Both the position numbers and the translations under genes were made by a program. The notes under the pieces were generated by a model. That model did not search any database, was not told the origin of the DNA, and saw only the letters and a list, made by a program, of their open reading frames with translations. Positions 52,397-59,651 of a stretch of DNA of 64,000 nt are shown here, piece by piece. How positions within the stretch are numbered: position 1 is the first letter of the stretch; every line of letters begins with the position of its first letter. Origin of the DNA: Mycolicibacterium lutetiense (GTDB lineage: Bacteria; Actinomycetota; Actinomycetes; Mycobacteriales; Mycobacteriaceae); NCBI RefSeq assembly GCF_017876775.1, contig NZ_JAGIOP010000002.1:868001-932000 (forward strand), written 5' to 3'.

Positions 52397-52540
52397 GATT
52401 TGTGTCTGTGTGCAGCGGTGAACTAGTGTTCTGCATCGCGACGGGCGACGATCTCGCTCGTGGCGCGCGGATGTAGCGCAGTTGGTAGCGCATCACCTTG
52501 CCAAGGTGAGGGTCGCGGGTTCGAATCCCGTCATCCGCTC
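52397..52540 (+). repeat. Right copy of the 144-bp direct repeat with tRNA-Gly
   Basis: This is the partner of 47596-47739, identical over 52427-52540. The AT-richer 110 bp before it (52285-52396), after the kinase start, shows no other feature. Confidence 0.9.
52467..52539 (+). tRNA. tRNA-Gly(GCC), second copy
   Basis: Identical in all 73 bases to the tRNA-Gly at 47666-47738, including the upstream 40 bp. It stands alone, without tRNA-Cys or tRNA-Val. Its last 9 bases overlap the 3' end of the convergent hydrolase gene. Confidence 0.96.
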
Positions 52541-54207
52541 TCAGTCCCGGCTATGGCGTCCTGGATCCTTTGGGTCAGGGCGGGATCCCACCCTCGCGGC
52601 GCGAGGATGTCGACCCAGAGGTCGGCGGCATCGGGGCCGAAGGCATGGCCGTACCCGTAGGGCACGTCGGCGGAGAAAATCATGTCGAGCGTCACCTGCC
52701 AGAACGTCACGATCGGCAGCCACCGCATCCCCGGATCGACGTCGGGCCCCAGCGGTTCCCGCAACCAGTCCGGCCGGTGCAGCAGCAGATCGAACGACCA
52801 CCAGGTGATCGGATCGCCGGCATGCTGCCAGAACACCACGCGCGGAAACTCCCAGGGCCCCGAAAGATTCACATCGGAGGTCCGGGACGCGAAGCGGATG
52901 TGACGTCCTTCGTCGATTACCGGCAGACGCTCCAGCGAGCCGGGGTCCCGGTCAGCGGTGAGCCTGCCCCAGGGCTGTGCGAAGTTGGGCGTGCCGACCA
53001 GCAGCGCCCCGTCGGTACGGGCGACGATGTCCGCGCCGGAGGCAAATGCCGACTGTCCGCCGAAGGAACCCAAGCTCTCCCCGAACACCACCAGTTTCGG
53101 CCGCTTGGCCTCCGGAAGTGCCGCCCACACCCGATGCACCGCTTCGAACAGCGCCTGTCCGGCCAACGGCGGAGTCTCCCGATCGGCGATGAAGGACAGC
53201 GCGCTGGGCAGGAACGAATACTGCATCGACGCGATCGCAGAGTCGCCGCCGTTGACGTATTCGAAGGCGGCCGCGACATTCGGGTTCACCCAGCCGCGCC
53301 CCGTCGTGGTGACCACCGCCAGTACCTTGCGCTCGAAGGCGTGGGTGCGGTGTAGCTCGGCGACCACCTGCTCGGCGATACCTTCGACATTGTCGGCGGA
53401 GGTGCGACCGGCGTACACCCGGATCGGGGTACGCGCCGGGGTGCCGGTCACCTTCGAGATCTGTTCGGCGCTGGGGCCACCGGCCACGAAATTCCGACCT
53501 TCGCTCCCGAGGGTGTCCCACGCCTGCATCGAGGCCGGCGAACCGGAGCGTTCGGGTGCGCTCGGCTGGGTCACGCCCTCGGCCGTGCTCTTGTCGGCCA
53601 CCTTCGCAGAACGTTCGGCCATGCTCAGCAGGCCGCGGTGCAATGCACCGTCGAGCCCGGCCACCGCCAGCACCACCACGATCACCACCGCGGCCAGCCG
53701 GGCCACCGGACCGGGTACGACCCGACCACCGAGATCGGTCAGGCGATTGGTGGCCCAACGCAATCCGCGCCCGATCGCCACGAGGGCCAACGCGATGGCC
53801 ACCGCGATCAGCAACACCAGGATGTAGAAGGACCGCTCAGCGCGCGGCATGCCGATCAGGTCGCGCAGGATCTGCTGCCACCAAGATCCGAGCACCAGAA
53901 ACGTCGGAACGACCACGACGGCGGCACCGGCCAGCGTCCACCACCCGATCCGCCGGACGCGCGCGGACCATTGCGGACGGACGCCGCAACGTCGCACCAC
54001 CCACGCCGTCGCGCATCCCAACCCGTACCCGATCCCGACGCTGATGCCCGTCGCGACCCCCTGCAGATACCAGGCCCGCGGTAGCAGTGACGGGCTCATC
54101 GACCAGGCGAAGAACAGCAGCGCGCCGGACAATCCGACTGGATTCAGAGTGCGCGCGGCAGTTGCCACGCGTCCACCGATGGGTAAGTCCCGCAACGCAC
54201 GCAGCAC
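52531..54207 (-). CDS. Membrane-anchored alpha/beta hydrolase (PF10081-like)
   Basis: The 558-residue protein has five to six membrane helices in the first 210 residues, then an extracytoplasmic or cytoplasmic hydrolase domain with the nucleophile elbow Phe-Gly-Glu-Ser-Leu-Gly-Ser near residue 373. This two-part layout is that of the actinobacterial alpha/beta-hydrolase family with an N-terminal membrane domain; the substrate is probably a lipid. GTG 54207 is the start. The stop codon (TGA, 52533-52531) lies within the tRNA-Gly gene on the other strand. Confidence 0.88.
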   Translation of the reverse strand: MLRALRDLPIGGRVATAARTLNPVGLSGALLFFAWSMSPSLLPRAWYLQGVATGISVGIGYGLGCATAWVVRRCGVRPQWSARVRRIGWWTLAGAAVVVVPTFLVLGSWWQQILRDLIGMPRAERSFYILVLLIAVAIALALVAIGRGLRWATNRLTDLGGRVVPGPVARLAAVVIVVVLAVAGLDGALHRGLLSMAERSAKVADKSTAEGVTQPSAPERSGSPASMQAWDTLGSEGRNFVAGGPSAEQISKVTGTPARTPIRVYAGRTSADNVEGIAEQVVAELHRTHAFERKVLAVVTTTGRGWVNPNVAAAFEYVNGGDSAIASMQYSFLPSALSFIADRETPPLAGQALFEAVHRVWAALPEAKRPKLVVFGESLGSFGGQSAFASGADIVARTDGALLVGTPNFAQPWGRLTADRDPGSLERLPVIDEGRHIRFASRTSDVNLSGPWEFPRVVFWQHAGDPITWWSFDLLLHRPDWLREPLGPDVDPGMRWLPIVTFWQVTLDMIFSADVPYGYGHAFGPDAADLWVDILAPRGWDPALTQRIQDAIAGTESG

Positions 54208-54325
54208 GAAGTACCGCCCTTCACTCGGTTGGGTATCGAGACTGTAGTGGAATACGCGGTCACCGCCGGAGCAGCTAAGCCTGCACTAACAGAATCCGCT
54301 GGCAGAGCCGGCGTTAGAGTCGGGC

Positions 54326-54892
54326 GTGCCCAGGATCAACGCCTCATCGGTAGAAGAACACCGCGAGCTGGTCCAACAGCGCATCTTCGAGGCCTTCGCC
54401 GCGCTGATGGCCGACCAGAGCTTCGACGCGATCACGATGGCCAAGCTCGCCGCCGAGGCCGGGATCGGGCGCACCGCGATCTATCACCACTTTCCCGACA
54501 AGGAGTCGGTGGTGATCGCGTTCGCCTCGCACGAGACGACCCGTTACCTCGACGGATTGCGGGCCGCGCTGTCCGAGATCGACGATCCCGTCGAGCGCCT
54601 GAGGGTCTACATCCGGCATCAGTTGGAGGCCGGGCAGGAATTCCATATGGGCATGGGCATGCAGCTCTACGGCGCGCTGTCCACCGAGACGATGCTGGCA
54701 ATCCGCGACCATGTGGTGGCCGTCGAGGATGTGCTGCGCGAGATCCTGGCCCAGGGTGTGACTTCAGGGCAGTTCGCCGTCGACGACGAGGCCGTCACCA
54801 TGTCGTTGATACATGCGTGCCTGGCCCCGCGCCATCTTCCGGTTGCGGCAATCGAGGAGTTCGTCCTGCGCGCACTGTCCGCGCGAACGTAG
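54326..54892 (+). CDS. TetR-family regulator upstream of heme oxygenase
   Basis: The 188-residue product has the TetR helix-turn-helix Leu-Ala-Ala-Glu-Ala-Gly-Ile-Gly-Arg-Thr-Ala-Ile-Tyr-His-His-Phe-Pro-Asp-Lys. The ligand domain contains Met-Gly-Met-Gly-Met and a His, Met-rich region that might sense heme or another hydrophobic ligand. GTG 54326 is the start. Heme oxygenase begins 90 bp downstream after two palindromes, suggesting it regulates that gene. Confidence 0.88.
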   Translation: MPRINASSVEEHRELVQQRIFEAFAALMADQSFDAITMAKLAAEAGIGRTAIYHHFPDKESVVIAFASHETTRYLDGLRAALSEIDDPVERLRVYIRHQLEAGQEFHMGMGMQLYGALSTETMLAIRDHVVAVEDVLREILAQGVTSGQFAVDDEAVTMSLIHACLAPRHLPVAAIEEFVLRALSART

Positions 54893-54927
54893 GACCCCAC
54901 GGCGCGCGACCCGGTGCTAGGTTTCCT

Positions 54928-54960
54928 GACAGATTGTCGGCATGATGTTGACAACTTGTC
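54928..54960. promoter_or_regulatory. Two 11-bp palindromes before heme oxygenase
   Basis: GACAG-A-TTGTC (54928-54938) and the perfect GACAA-C-TTGTC (54950-54960) start 22 bp apart, two helical turns, and lie 22 bp before the heme oxygenase start. They fit a TetR-type operator. Confidence 0.6.
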
Positions 54961-54982
54961 GTTAAACACCTGGAGTCAGAGT

Positions 54983-55636
54983 ATGCCGAGCACCATCGCC
55001 CCCGAGTCCGTCCGATCGCTGTCCGTCGCAATGCGCGAGGACTCGCGAAGCGAACACACTGCCGCCGAGCAGTCGTCGTTCATGTCGGAGTTGCTCAGTG
55101 GGCGGGTCAACGGCCAGGGCTACGTCGATTACCTGCTGCGACTGCGCGCGGTCTACAGCACGCTTGAGGAGACGGTCCGAGCCCGACAGGCCGACCCCCT
55201 CGTCGCCGCTTTCTACGACCCGATGCTGGAGCGGTTGGCCACCATCGATGCCGATCTCGAGCACTGGGCCCCCGGTGCAGCGCGCGACGTCGACTCCCCC
55301 GCCGCCCGCGCCTACTGCAGCCGGATCGCCGAATCCTCCTGGGGCGGCGCCCTTGTGGCCCACCACTACACCCGTTACCTCGGCGACCTGTCCGGCGGCC
55401 AGGCCATCGGCCGGGTGCTCGACCGCGCGTTCGACCTACAGGGCAACGGCCTGTCCTTGTACGAATTCCCGATGCGCGCCAAGCCGTACAAGGATGCCTA
55501 CCGGGCCCACCTCGACGGCCTCAACCTCGACCACGACGGCATCGACCGCGTCGTCGACGAGGTCAAGGTGGCGTTCGCCCTGAACCAGGCATTGTTCGAC
55601 GAACTCACCGCCAACCTGTCCGACTACCGGCGCTGA
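54983..55636 (+). CDS. Heme oxygenase (biliverdin-producing)
   Basis: This enzyme opens heme to biliverdin, CO and Fe2+. The 217-residue all-helical product carries the proximal ligand His25 in Ser-Glu-His-Thr-Ala-Ala-Glu and the distal helix Gly-Asp-Leu-Ser-Gly-Gly-Gln-Ala, both diagnostic of the HO-1/HmuO family. This differs from MhuD, the usual mycobacterial heme degrader. GGAG seven bases before ATG 54983 sets the start. It is placed between a TetR gene and a PPE gene with an IdeR-like box, consistent with iron recovery from heme. Confidence 0.94.
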   Translation: MPSTIAPESVRSLSVAMREDSRSEHTAAEQSSFMSELLSGRVNGQGYVDYLLRLRAVYSTLEETVRARQADPLVAAFYDPMLERLATIDADLEHWAPGAARDVDSPAARAYCSRIAESSWGGALVAHHYTRYLGDLSGGQAIGRVLDRAFDLQGNGLSLYEFPMRAKPYKDAYRAHLDGLNLDHDGIDRVVDEVKVAFALNQALFDELTANLSDYRR

Positions 55637-55699
55637 TCTCGCCCCTGCCATTTCCCTAGGACGTCTTCCTGGGACGTCCACACCCCAATTCGGTGCTAC

Positions 55700-55724
55700 T
55701 TAGCTTATGCTAACCATAGTTAGC
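55700..55724. promoter_or_regulatory. IdeR-like iron box before the PPE gene
   Basis: TTAGCTTATGCTAACCATA (55700-55718) matches 15 of 19 bases of the IdeR consensus TTAGGTTAGGCTAACCTAA. Overlapping it is a perfect GCTAAC-CATA-GTTAGC (55709-55724). Together they suggest iron-dependent repression by IdeR of the genes to the right. Confidence 0.6.
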
Positions 55725-55726
55725 CT

Positions 55727-55861
55727 GTGGGGGAGCACAGCGATCGAGAGGAGACCCGGGCCGCCGGCACGCACTGCATCCCGGATAACGCGATGACCAT
55801 CTGCACCCCCAGCACGTCGACAAACGACGCCACTTCACCCGACTTCGGCGGTCTGCGATGA
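55727..55861 (+). CDS. Possible 44-residue leader ORF coupled to the PPE gene
   Basis: GTG 55727, two bases after the iron box, opens a frame of 44 codons whose TGA overlaps the PPE ATG (ATGA). The product (Met-Gly-Glu-His-Ser-Asp-Arg-Glu-Glu at the start, two Cys, Ser/Thr-rich later) has no known relatives to me. There is no ribosome site, so translation would have to be leaderless, or begin at the internal ATG 55793. Support is mainly the stop/start overlap. Confidence 0.3.
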   Translation: MGEHSDREETRAAGTHCIPDNAMTICTPSTSTNDATSPDFGGLR

Positions 55862-57441
55862 CCGCCCCGGTGTGGATGGCACTGCCACCCGAAGTGCATT
55901 CGGCCCTGCTCAGCAGCGGCCCTGGCGCTGGGCCCCTGCTGGCAGCTGCAGGGGCATGGAGCGCCTTGAGTACCGAATACTCCTCGGCAGCAACCGAATT
56001 GACGACGCTGATGGGCACGGTGCAGGCCGGGGCGTGGGAGGGTGCCAGCGCCGAGCGGTATACGGCGGCACACCTCATCTACCTGGCCTGGCTGGGCGCC
56101 ACGAGTGCGACGAGCGCACAGGTGGCCGCCCAGATCGAGACTGCGGCGGCGTCCTACACCGCCGCCCTGGCAGCCATGCCCACGCTGGCCGAGTTGACCG
56201 CCAACCGCATGTCGCTCGGGGTGCTGGTAGCCACCAACTTTTTCGGGATCAACACCGTCCCCATCGCCGTCAACGAGGCCAACTACGTTCGGATGTGGAT
56301 TCAGGCCGCCACCACGATGACCGTCTACCAGGCGTCCTCCGAAGTCGCGGTGGCGACCGCACCGCCGTCCACGGCGGCACCGATGCTGGTGGCGCCCGGA
56401 GTCGGAGAGGCAGGGGCCGCGTCGGCAACGTCGTTGCAGTCCGCAGCCCAGGCTCGGGCCGCCGAGTCGGGCCAGGCCCTCACCTTGAGCAATCCGTTCA
56501 AGGACTGGATCGAAGCAAACGATCCGATCGGCAATTGGCTGGCCGGGCAATCTGAGCATTTCTACGGGATGTATGACCAGCTCAGGGAATTCATTCTCGA
56601 GCCCTGGAGGATTCCGCAGGTCCTCGGCGAGATTATTGCCGACCCGTCCTTGTTGTTCAGCACCTATATGAATGTGTTCTTCCTCGGCGCATACTCGGCG
56701 GTCTTCGCCGCGTTGGGAACACCGTTGTTCGCCGCCGCAGTCGCTGCGGCCTCCCCCGCAATGCTGGGCATGCTCGGGATCGTCGGACTGGCGCAGGCCT
56801 ACGACATTCCGCTCGACGCGCCCGCCGAGGAGATCGCCCCGCGCGCCGAGCAGCCTGCGGCCGCCGCGCTGCCCGGCTCACCGGCACCGGCATCGGCGGC
56901 TGCCGGCGCCGCACCTACGACGGCACCTGCCTCCGCGCCTGCCGCCCCTGCCCCGGCAACCCCCACTCCGATGCCGGCCGGGGCCGAGACCGCGCTCTAC
57001 GCGGTGCCGGGCGGCGGTGCCGGGTTCGGTTTCGGCGCGACGTCGCGGTACAGCGCCACCGCCAAGGCTTCGGACTCCGTCGGGGCTTCCGCGGCAGCCG
57101 CTGCCACCGCGGCAGCGATCAACAAACGACGGGCACAGGCCCGCAAGCGACGCGGCGGAACCGCCAAGGACCGCGGCTACCGCTACGAGTTCATGACGGC
57201 CGACGGCACCGCTGCCGAGCTGCCGAACGAGCAACCCGTCACCACGAGCGCCTCCGACAGCGGTGTCGGAAACCTGGGGTTCAGCGGCACCGCGGTGAAG
57301 TCCACCCTGGTCGGGCCGGTCGGCATGACCACGTTGGCCGACGACACCTTCGGAAACGGGACGACGATCCCGATGATGCCGGGAAGCTGGCAGGTCGACA
57401 CGGAAGCCCCGCTCGGAGCCGACCCCGAAGGCGATACCTAA
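55858..57441 (+). CDS. PPE-family protein, PPE-PPW type
   Basis: The 527-residue product begins [12 protein letters not shown], so Pro-Pro-Glu is at 10-12, with Trp-Glu-Gly-Ala-Ser near residue 60 as the W-X-G turn. After the 180-residue PPE domain come hydrophobic helices and an Ala/Pro-rich linker (320-375). A C-terminal module has Gly-Phe-Ser-Gly-Thr and Met-Met-Pro-Gly-Ser-Trp, the marks of the PPE-PPW group. It would be an ESX-exported outer-envelope protein. No PE partner is adjacent. The iron box and the heme oxygenase suggest a heme or iron uptake role. Confidence 0.93.
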   Translation: MTAPVWMALPPEVHSALLSSGPGAGPLLAAAGAWSALSTEYSSAATELTTLMGTVQAGAWEGASAERYTAAHLIYLAWLGATSATSAQVAAQIETAAASYTAALAAMPTLAELTANRMSLGVLVATNFFGINTVPIAVNEANYVRMWIQAATTMTVYQASSEVAVATAPPSTAAPMLVAPGVGEAGAASATSLQSAAQARAAESGQALTLSNPFKDWIEANDPIGNWLAGQSEHFYGMYDQLREFILEPWRIPQVLGEIIADPSLLFSTYMNVFFLGAYSAVFAALGTPLFAAAVAAASPAMLGMLGIVGLAQAYDIPLDAPAEEIAPRAEQPAAAALPGSPAPASAAAGAAPTTAPASAPAAPAPATPTPMPAGAETALYAVPGGGAGFGFGATSRYSATAKASDSVGASAAAAATAAAINKRRAQARKRRGGTAKDRGYRYEFMTADGTAAELPNEQPVTTSASDSGVGNLGFSGTAVKSTLVGPVGMTTLADDTFGNGTTIPMMPGSWQVDTEAPLGADPEGDT

Positions 57442-57559
57442 CCGATCCGTGTTGAGGCGGTGAACAATTCGTGAGAACCGGCGAAATCGGCCGGCCACGA
57501 GGCGCAATCCCCGGGAACTCACCGCAATACTGGTGATTCCGAGCTGAAGGGGGCGCCGG

Positions 57560-58369
57560 ATGGCCAGCGACACCACACCACAGTCCTTCTCCTGGGACAG
57601 CACCCTCCCGCACTTCTCCACCGTCGAAAAGCACGGCCGTATCACCGTGCCGATCACCCAGCCGTCGGAAACGCTGCGGCTCTTCGCTGCGCTGACCTTC
57701 TTCCTGTGCGTACCGATCGCCGTCGGCGCGGCATTCTGGATTCACGGCATGCAGTCCCAGGAACCGTCGACGTGGCTGGGCATTGCGGTGATCATGGGTT
57801 CGTTCCTGCCCACCATCCTTGCGGGCATCGTCGCCGACGAAGCGCGCGATACCTTCGGCCAGCGCAGTACCGGCCACCGGATGGCCGTCATACCCGCTCT
57901 GGCCGGCGTCGCGGTCGGCCTACTGGGCGCCGCACTGTGGATCAGGGGCGTTACCGGCGGGGCGCTGGCCCTGACCAGTGTGGTGTGCTCGGCCGGCGCA
58001 GCACTGGCCACTGTCACGGCCTGGCGGGGCGTCCGCTACACCCGTCGCCGCCAGGACTGGTTGGCGGCCCTTCGCCGGCACGGTGTGCGCTCGCCCGGGG
58101 TGCTGCGCGAGGTGGAGTTCCGGCAACGCTGGACCGGCGACGATCCCGAATTCACCGTCACCGTCGTATTCGAGGGTCCGACCGGGCGCCGGACGGTGAC
58201 CGCGAACATGGTCGCCAACCGCGCCCGGGTTCCGCTGGCGGGGTCACGCGTCGTCGTCTTCGGCACACCCCACGACGCCGGCGACGTTCTCATCGAGCTC
58301 GACCCCGGCACCCCACCCAAGTTCGACCGTGACCCCAGCGGCCGGTACTGCAAGCCGAGCGGGAATTAG
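57560..58369 (+). CDS. Four-helix membrane protein, DUF3592-like C-terminus
   Basis: The 269-residue protein has four membrane helices between about residues 40 and 160, followed by a soluble C-terminal beta-rich domain of about 100 residues (Glu-Phe-Thr-Val-Thr-Val-Val-Phe through Val-Val-Val-Phe-Gly-Thr) resembling the DUF3592 fold. Function unknown. AAGGGGG lies before ATG 57560. Its stop overlaps the convergent DAHP synthase stop by four bases. Confidence 0.75.
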   Translation: MASDTTPQSFSWDSTLPHFSTVEKHGRITVPITQPSETLRLFAALTFFLCVPIAVGAAFWIHGMQSQEPSTWLGIAVIMGSFLPTILAGIVADEARDTFGQRSTGHRMAVIPALAGVAVGLLGAALWIRGVTGGALALTSVVCSAGAALATVTAWRGVRYTRRRQDWLAALRRHGVRSPGVLREVEFRQRWTGDDPEFTVTVVFEGPTGRRTVTANMVANRARVPLAGSRVVVFGTPHDAGDVLIELDPGTPPKFDRDPSGRYCKPSGN

Positions 58370-59424
58370 CCCTCGCGCTTGGCCAGCTCCCTCAGCACCA
58401 GATCGGTTGCGTCCCAATCCATGCACTTGTCGGTGACCGACTGGCCGTAGGTGAGCGGCCGAGCCTCGGGCGACTGTGCGCCCGCGACCAGGAAGCTCTC
58501 CAGCATCACACCGCTGATCGGCAATCCGTCACGCACCATTCGAGCGATCTCGGTGGCCACGGACGCCTGCCGGACATGATCCTTGCCGGAATTGGCGTGG
58601 CTGCAATCGATCACCACGCGGCCGGGCAGCCCGGCCGCGGTCAACTTGGCCGCCGTTCCCGCCACGGCGTCGGCCCCGTAGTTCGGGCCGTCGGTGCCAC
58701 CGCGCAGGATGACGTGGCAGTCCTCATTGCCCGCGGTGCTCACCACCGCGCCACGGCCCAGGTCGTCCATGCCGAAGAACACATGTTGGGCCGCAGCGGC
58801 TTTCACACCGTCGACCGCGACCTGAATGTTGCCGTCGGTGCCGTTCTTGAATCCGACCGGCATCGACAGACCCGATGCCAACTGGCGATGCACCTGCGAC
58901 TCGGTGGTCCTGGCCCCGATCGCGCCCCAGGCCACCGCGTCGGCGATGTACTGCGGGCTGGTCGGCTCCAGGAATTCGCACCCGACCGGCAGGCCGATGT
59001 CGATGATGTCGAGCAACAACCGGCGGGCGACGCGCAGTCCGCGGGTGACGTCGAACGTCCCGTCCATGCCCGGATCGTTGATCAGGCCCTTCCAGCCGAT
59101 CGTGGTGCGCGGCTTCTCGAAGTACACCCGCATCACGATCTTGAGCCGATCCTTGAGCTCATCGGCCACCTTGACCAGGAGGCTCGCGTACTCCAGTGCG
59201 GCCGCGGGATCGTGCACCGAACAGGGTCCGACGACGACCAGCAGCCGATCGTCACGACCGGCCAGAATGTCGGCGATCTCGTCGCGGTCGCGAGCCACCC
59301 GCTCGGCGCGGCGCTCCCCCAACGGGAATTCGGTCAGCACATCGTGCGGGCTGGGGATCGCGCTGAAACTTCGGACGCGCCGGTCCGATGTGGCGGGGGT
59401 GTTGGCGATCTGCGCCAAATTCAT
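58366..59424 (-). CDS. Class I 3-deoxy-7-phosphoheptulonate (DAHP) synthase
   Basis: This enzyme condenses phosphoenolpyruvate and erythrose 4-phosphate, the first step to aromatic amino acids. The 352-residue product is of the AroF/AroG/AroH type, with Gly-Pro-Cys-Ser-Val-His-Asp, Glu-Lys-Pro-Arg-Thr-Thr-Ile-Gly-Trp-Lys-Gly, and Asp-Cys-Ser-His-Ala-Asn-Ser. The best-known mycobacterial DAHP synthase is class II, so this would be an additional isoenzyme. The 5' region contains a leader peptide and exclusive hairpins that look like an attenuator for aromatic amino acids. Confidence 0.95.
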   Translation of the reverse strand: MNLAQIANTPATSDRRVRSFSAIPSPHDVLTEFPLGERRAERVARDRDEIADILAGRDDRLLVVVGPCSVHDPAAALEYASLLVKVADELKDRLKIVMRVYFEKPRTTIGWKGLINDPGMDGTFDVTRGLRVARRLLLDIIDIGLPVGCEFLEPTSPQYIADAVAWGAIGARTTESQVHRQLASGLSMPVGFKNGTDGNIQVAVDGVKAAAAQHVFFGMDDLGRGAVVSTAGNEDCHVILRGGTDGPNYGADAVAGTAAKLTAAGLPGRVVIDCSHANSGKDHVRQASVATEIARMVRDGLPISGVMLESFLVAGAQSPEARPLTYGQSVTDKCMDWDATDLVLRELAKREG

Positions 59425-59427
59425 TGT

Positions 59428-59577
59428 CAGGTGCCTTCCTGGTGGTGGGCACCTGGCAAGGATTCCGGCGCCCTGTAACGACGAAAGGCAGCGACCGATG
59501 GTCACTGCCTGGGCTCCGGGTGGATGCGTGCTTAGTGCTGCGCTTTATCGGCTCCGCCCGGAGCCTCGATAAAGCGC
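59428..59577 (-). promoter_or_regulatory. Attenuator-like RNA leader of the DAHP synthase gene
   Basis: On the minus-strand RNA, order is as follows. Hairpin 1 (59577-59540) has stems GCGCTTTATC/GATAAAGCGC and GGCTCC/GGAGCC. A segment CCCGGAGCC (59520-59512) is complementary to GGCTCCGGG inside hairpin 1. Hairpin 2 (59509-59487, GGCAG.GACC/GGTC.CTGCC) is followed by TTT. Hairpin 3 (59455-59428) has an 8-bp stem CAGGTGCC/GGCACCTG around the ribosome site. The first two pairings exclude each other, as in classical attenuation. Confidence 0.65.
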
Positions 59578-59606
59578 CAATAGCTGGCGCACACGCCGAT
59601 AGTCAC
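59532..59606 (-). CDS. Aromatic leader peptide (24 residues)
   Basis: GTG 59606 opens a 24-codon frame ending at TAA 59534-59532. The peptide has Cys6-Ala-Ser-Tyr9-Trp10-Arg11-Phe12-Ile, so Tyr, Trp and Phe codons lie next to each other, directly at the 5' arm of hairpin 1 (codons TAT TGG CGC TTT). A ribosome stalled there by lack of an aromatic aminoacyl-tRNA would keep hairpin 1 open. No strong ribosome site is visible. Confidence 0.6.
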   Translation of the reverse strand: MTIGVCASYWRFIEAPGGADKAQH

Positions 59607-59651
59607 GTCGCCAGGCTACACCACGGCCAGGGCAGCACCCGCAACCGGCAC

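Noticed and set aside
47596..52540. The second tRNA-Gly as an assembly duplication
   Set aside because: The first 30 bases of the two repeats differ at several positions and the flanks are unrelated, so they are distinct loci. Read data would still be useful.
52967..53760. Arg-rich open frames on both strands within the membrane hydrolase
   Set aside because: They are shadow frames typical of GC-rich DNA and show no domains.
55637..55857. A PE gene partnering the PPE gene
   Set aside because: No frame with Pro-Glu near the N-terminus and about 100 residues exists here; only the short 44-codon ORF is present.
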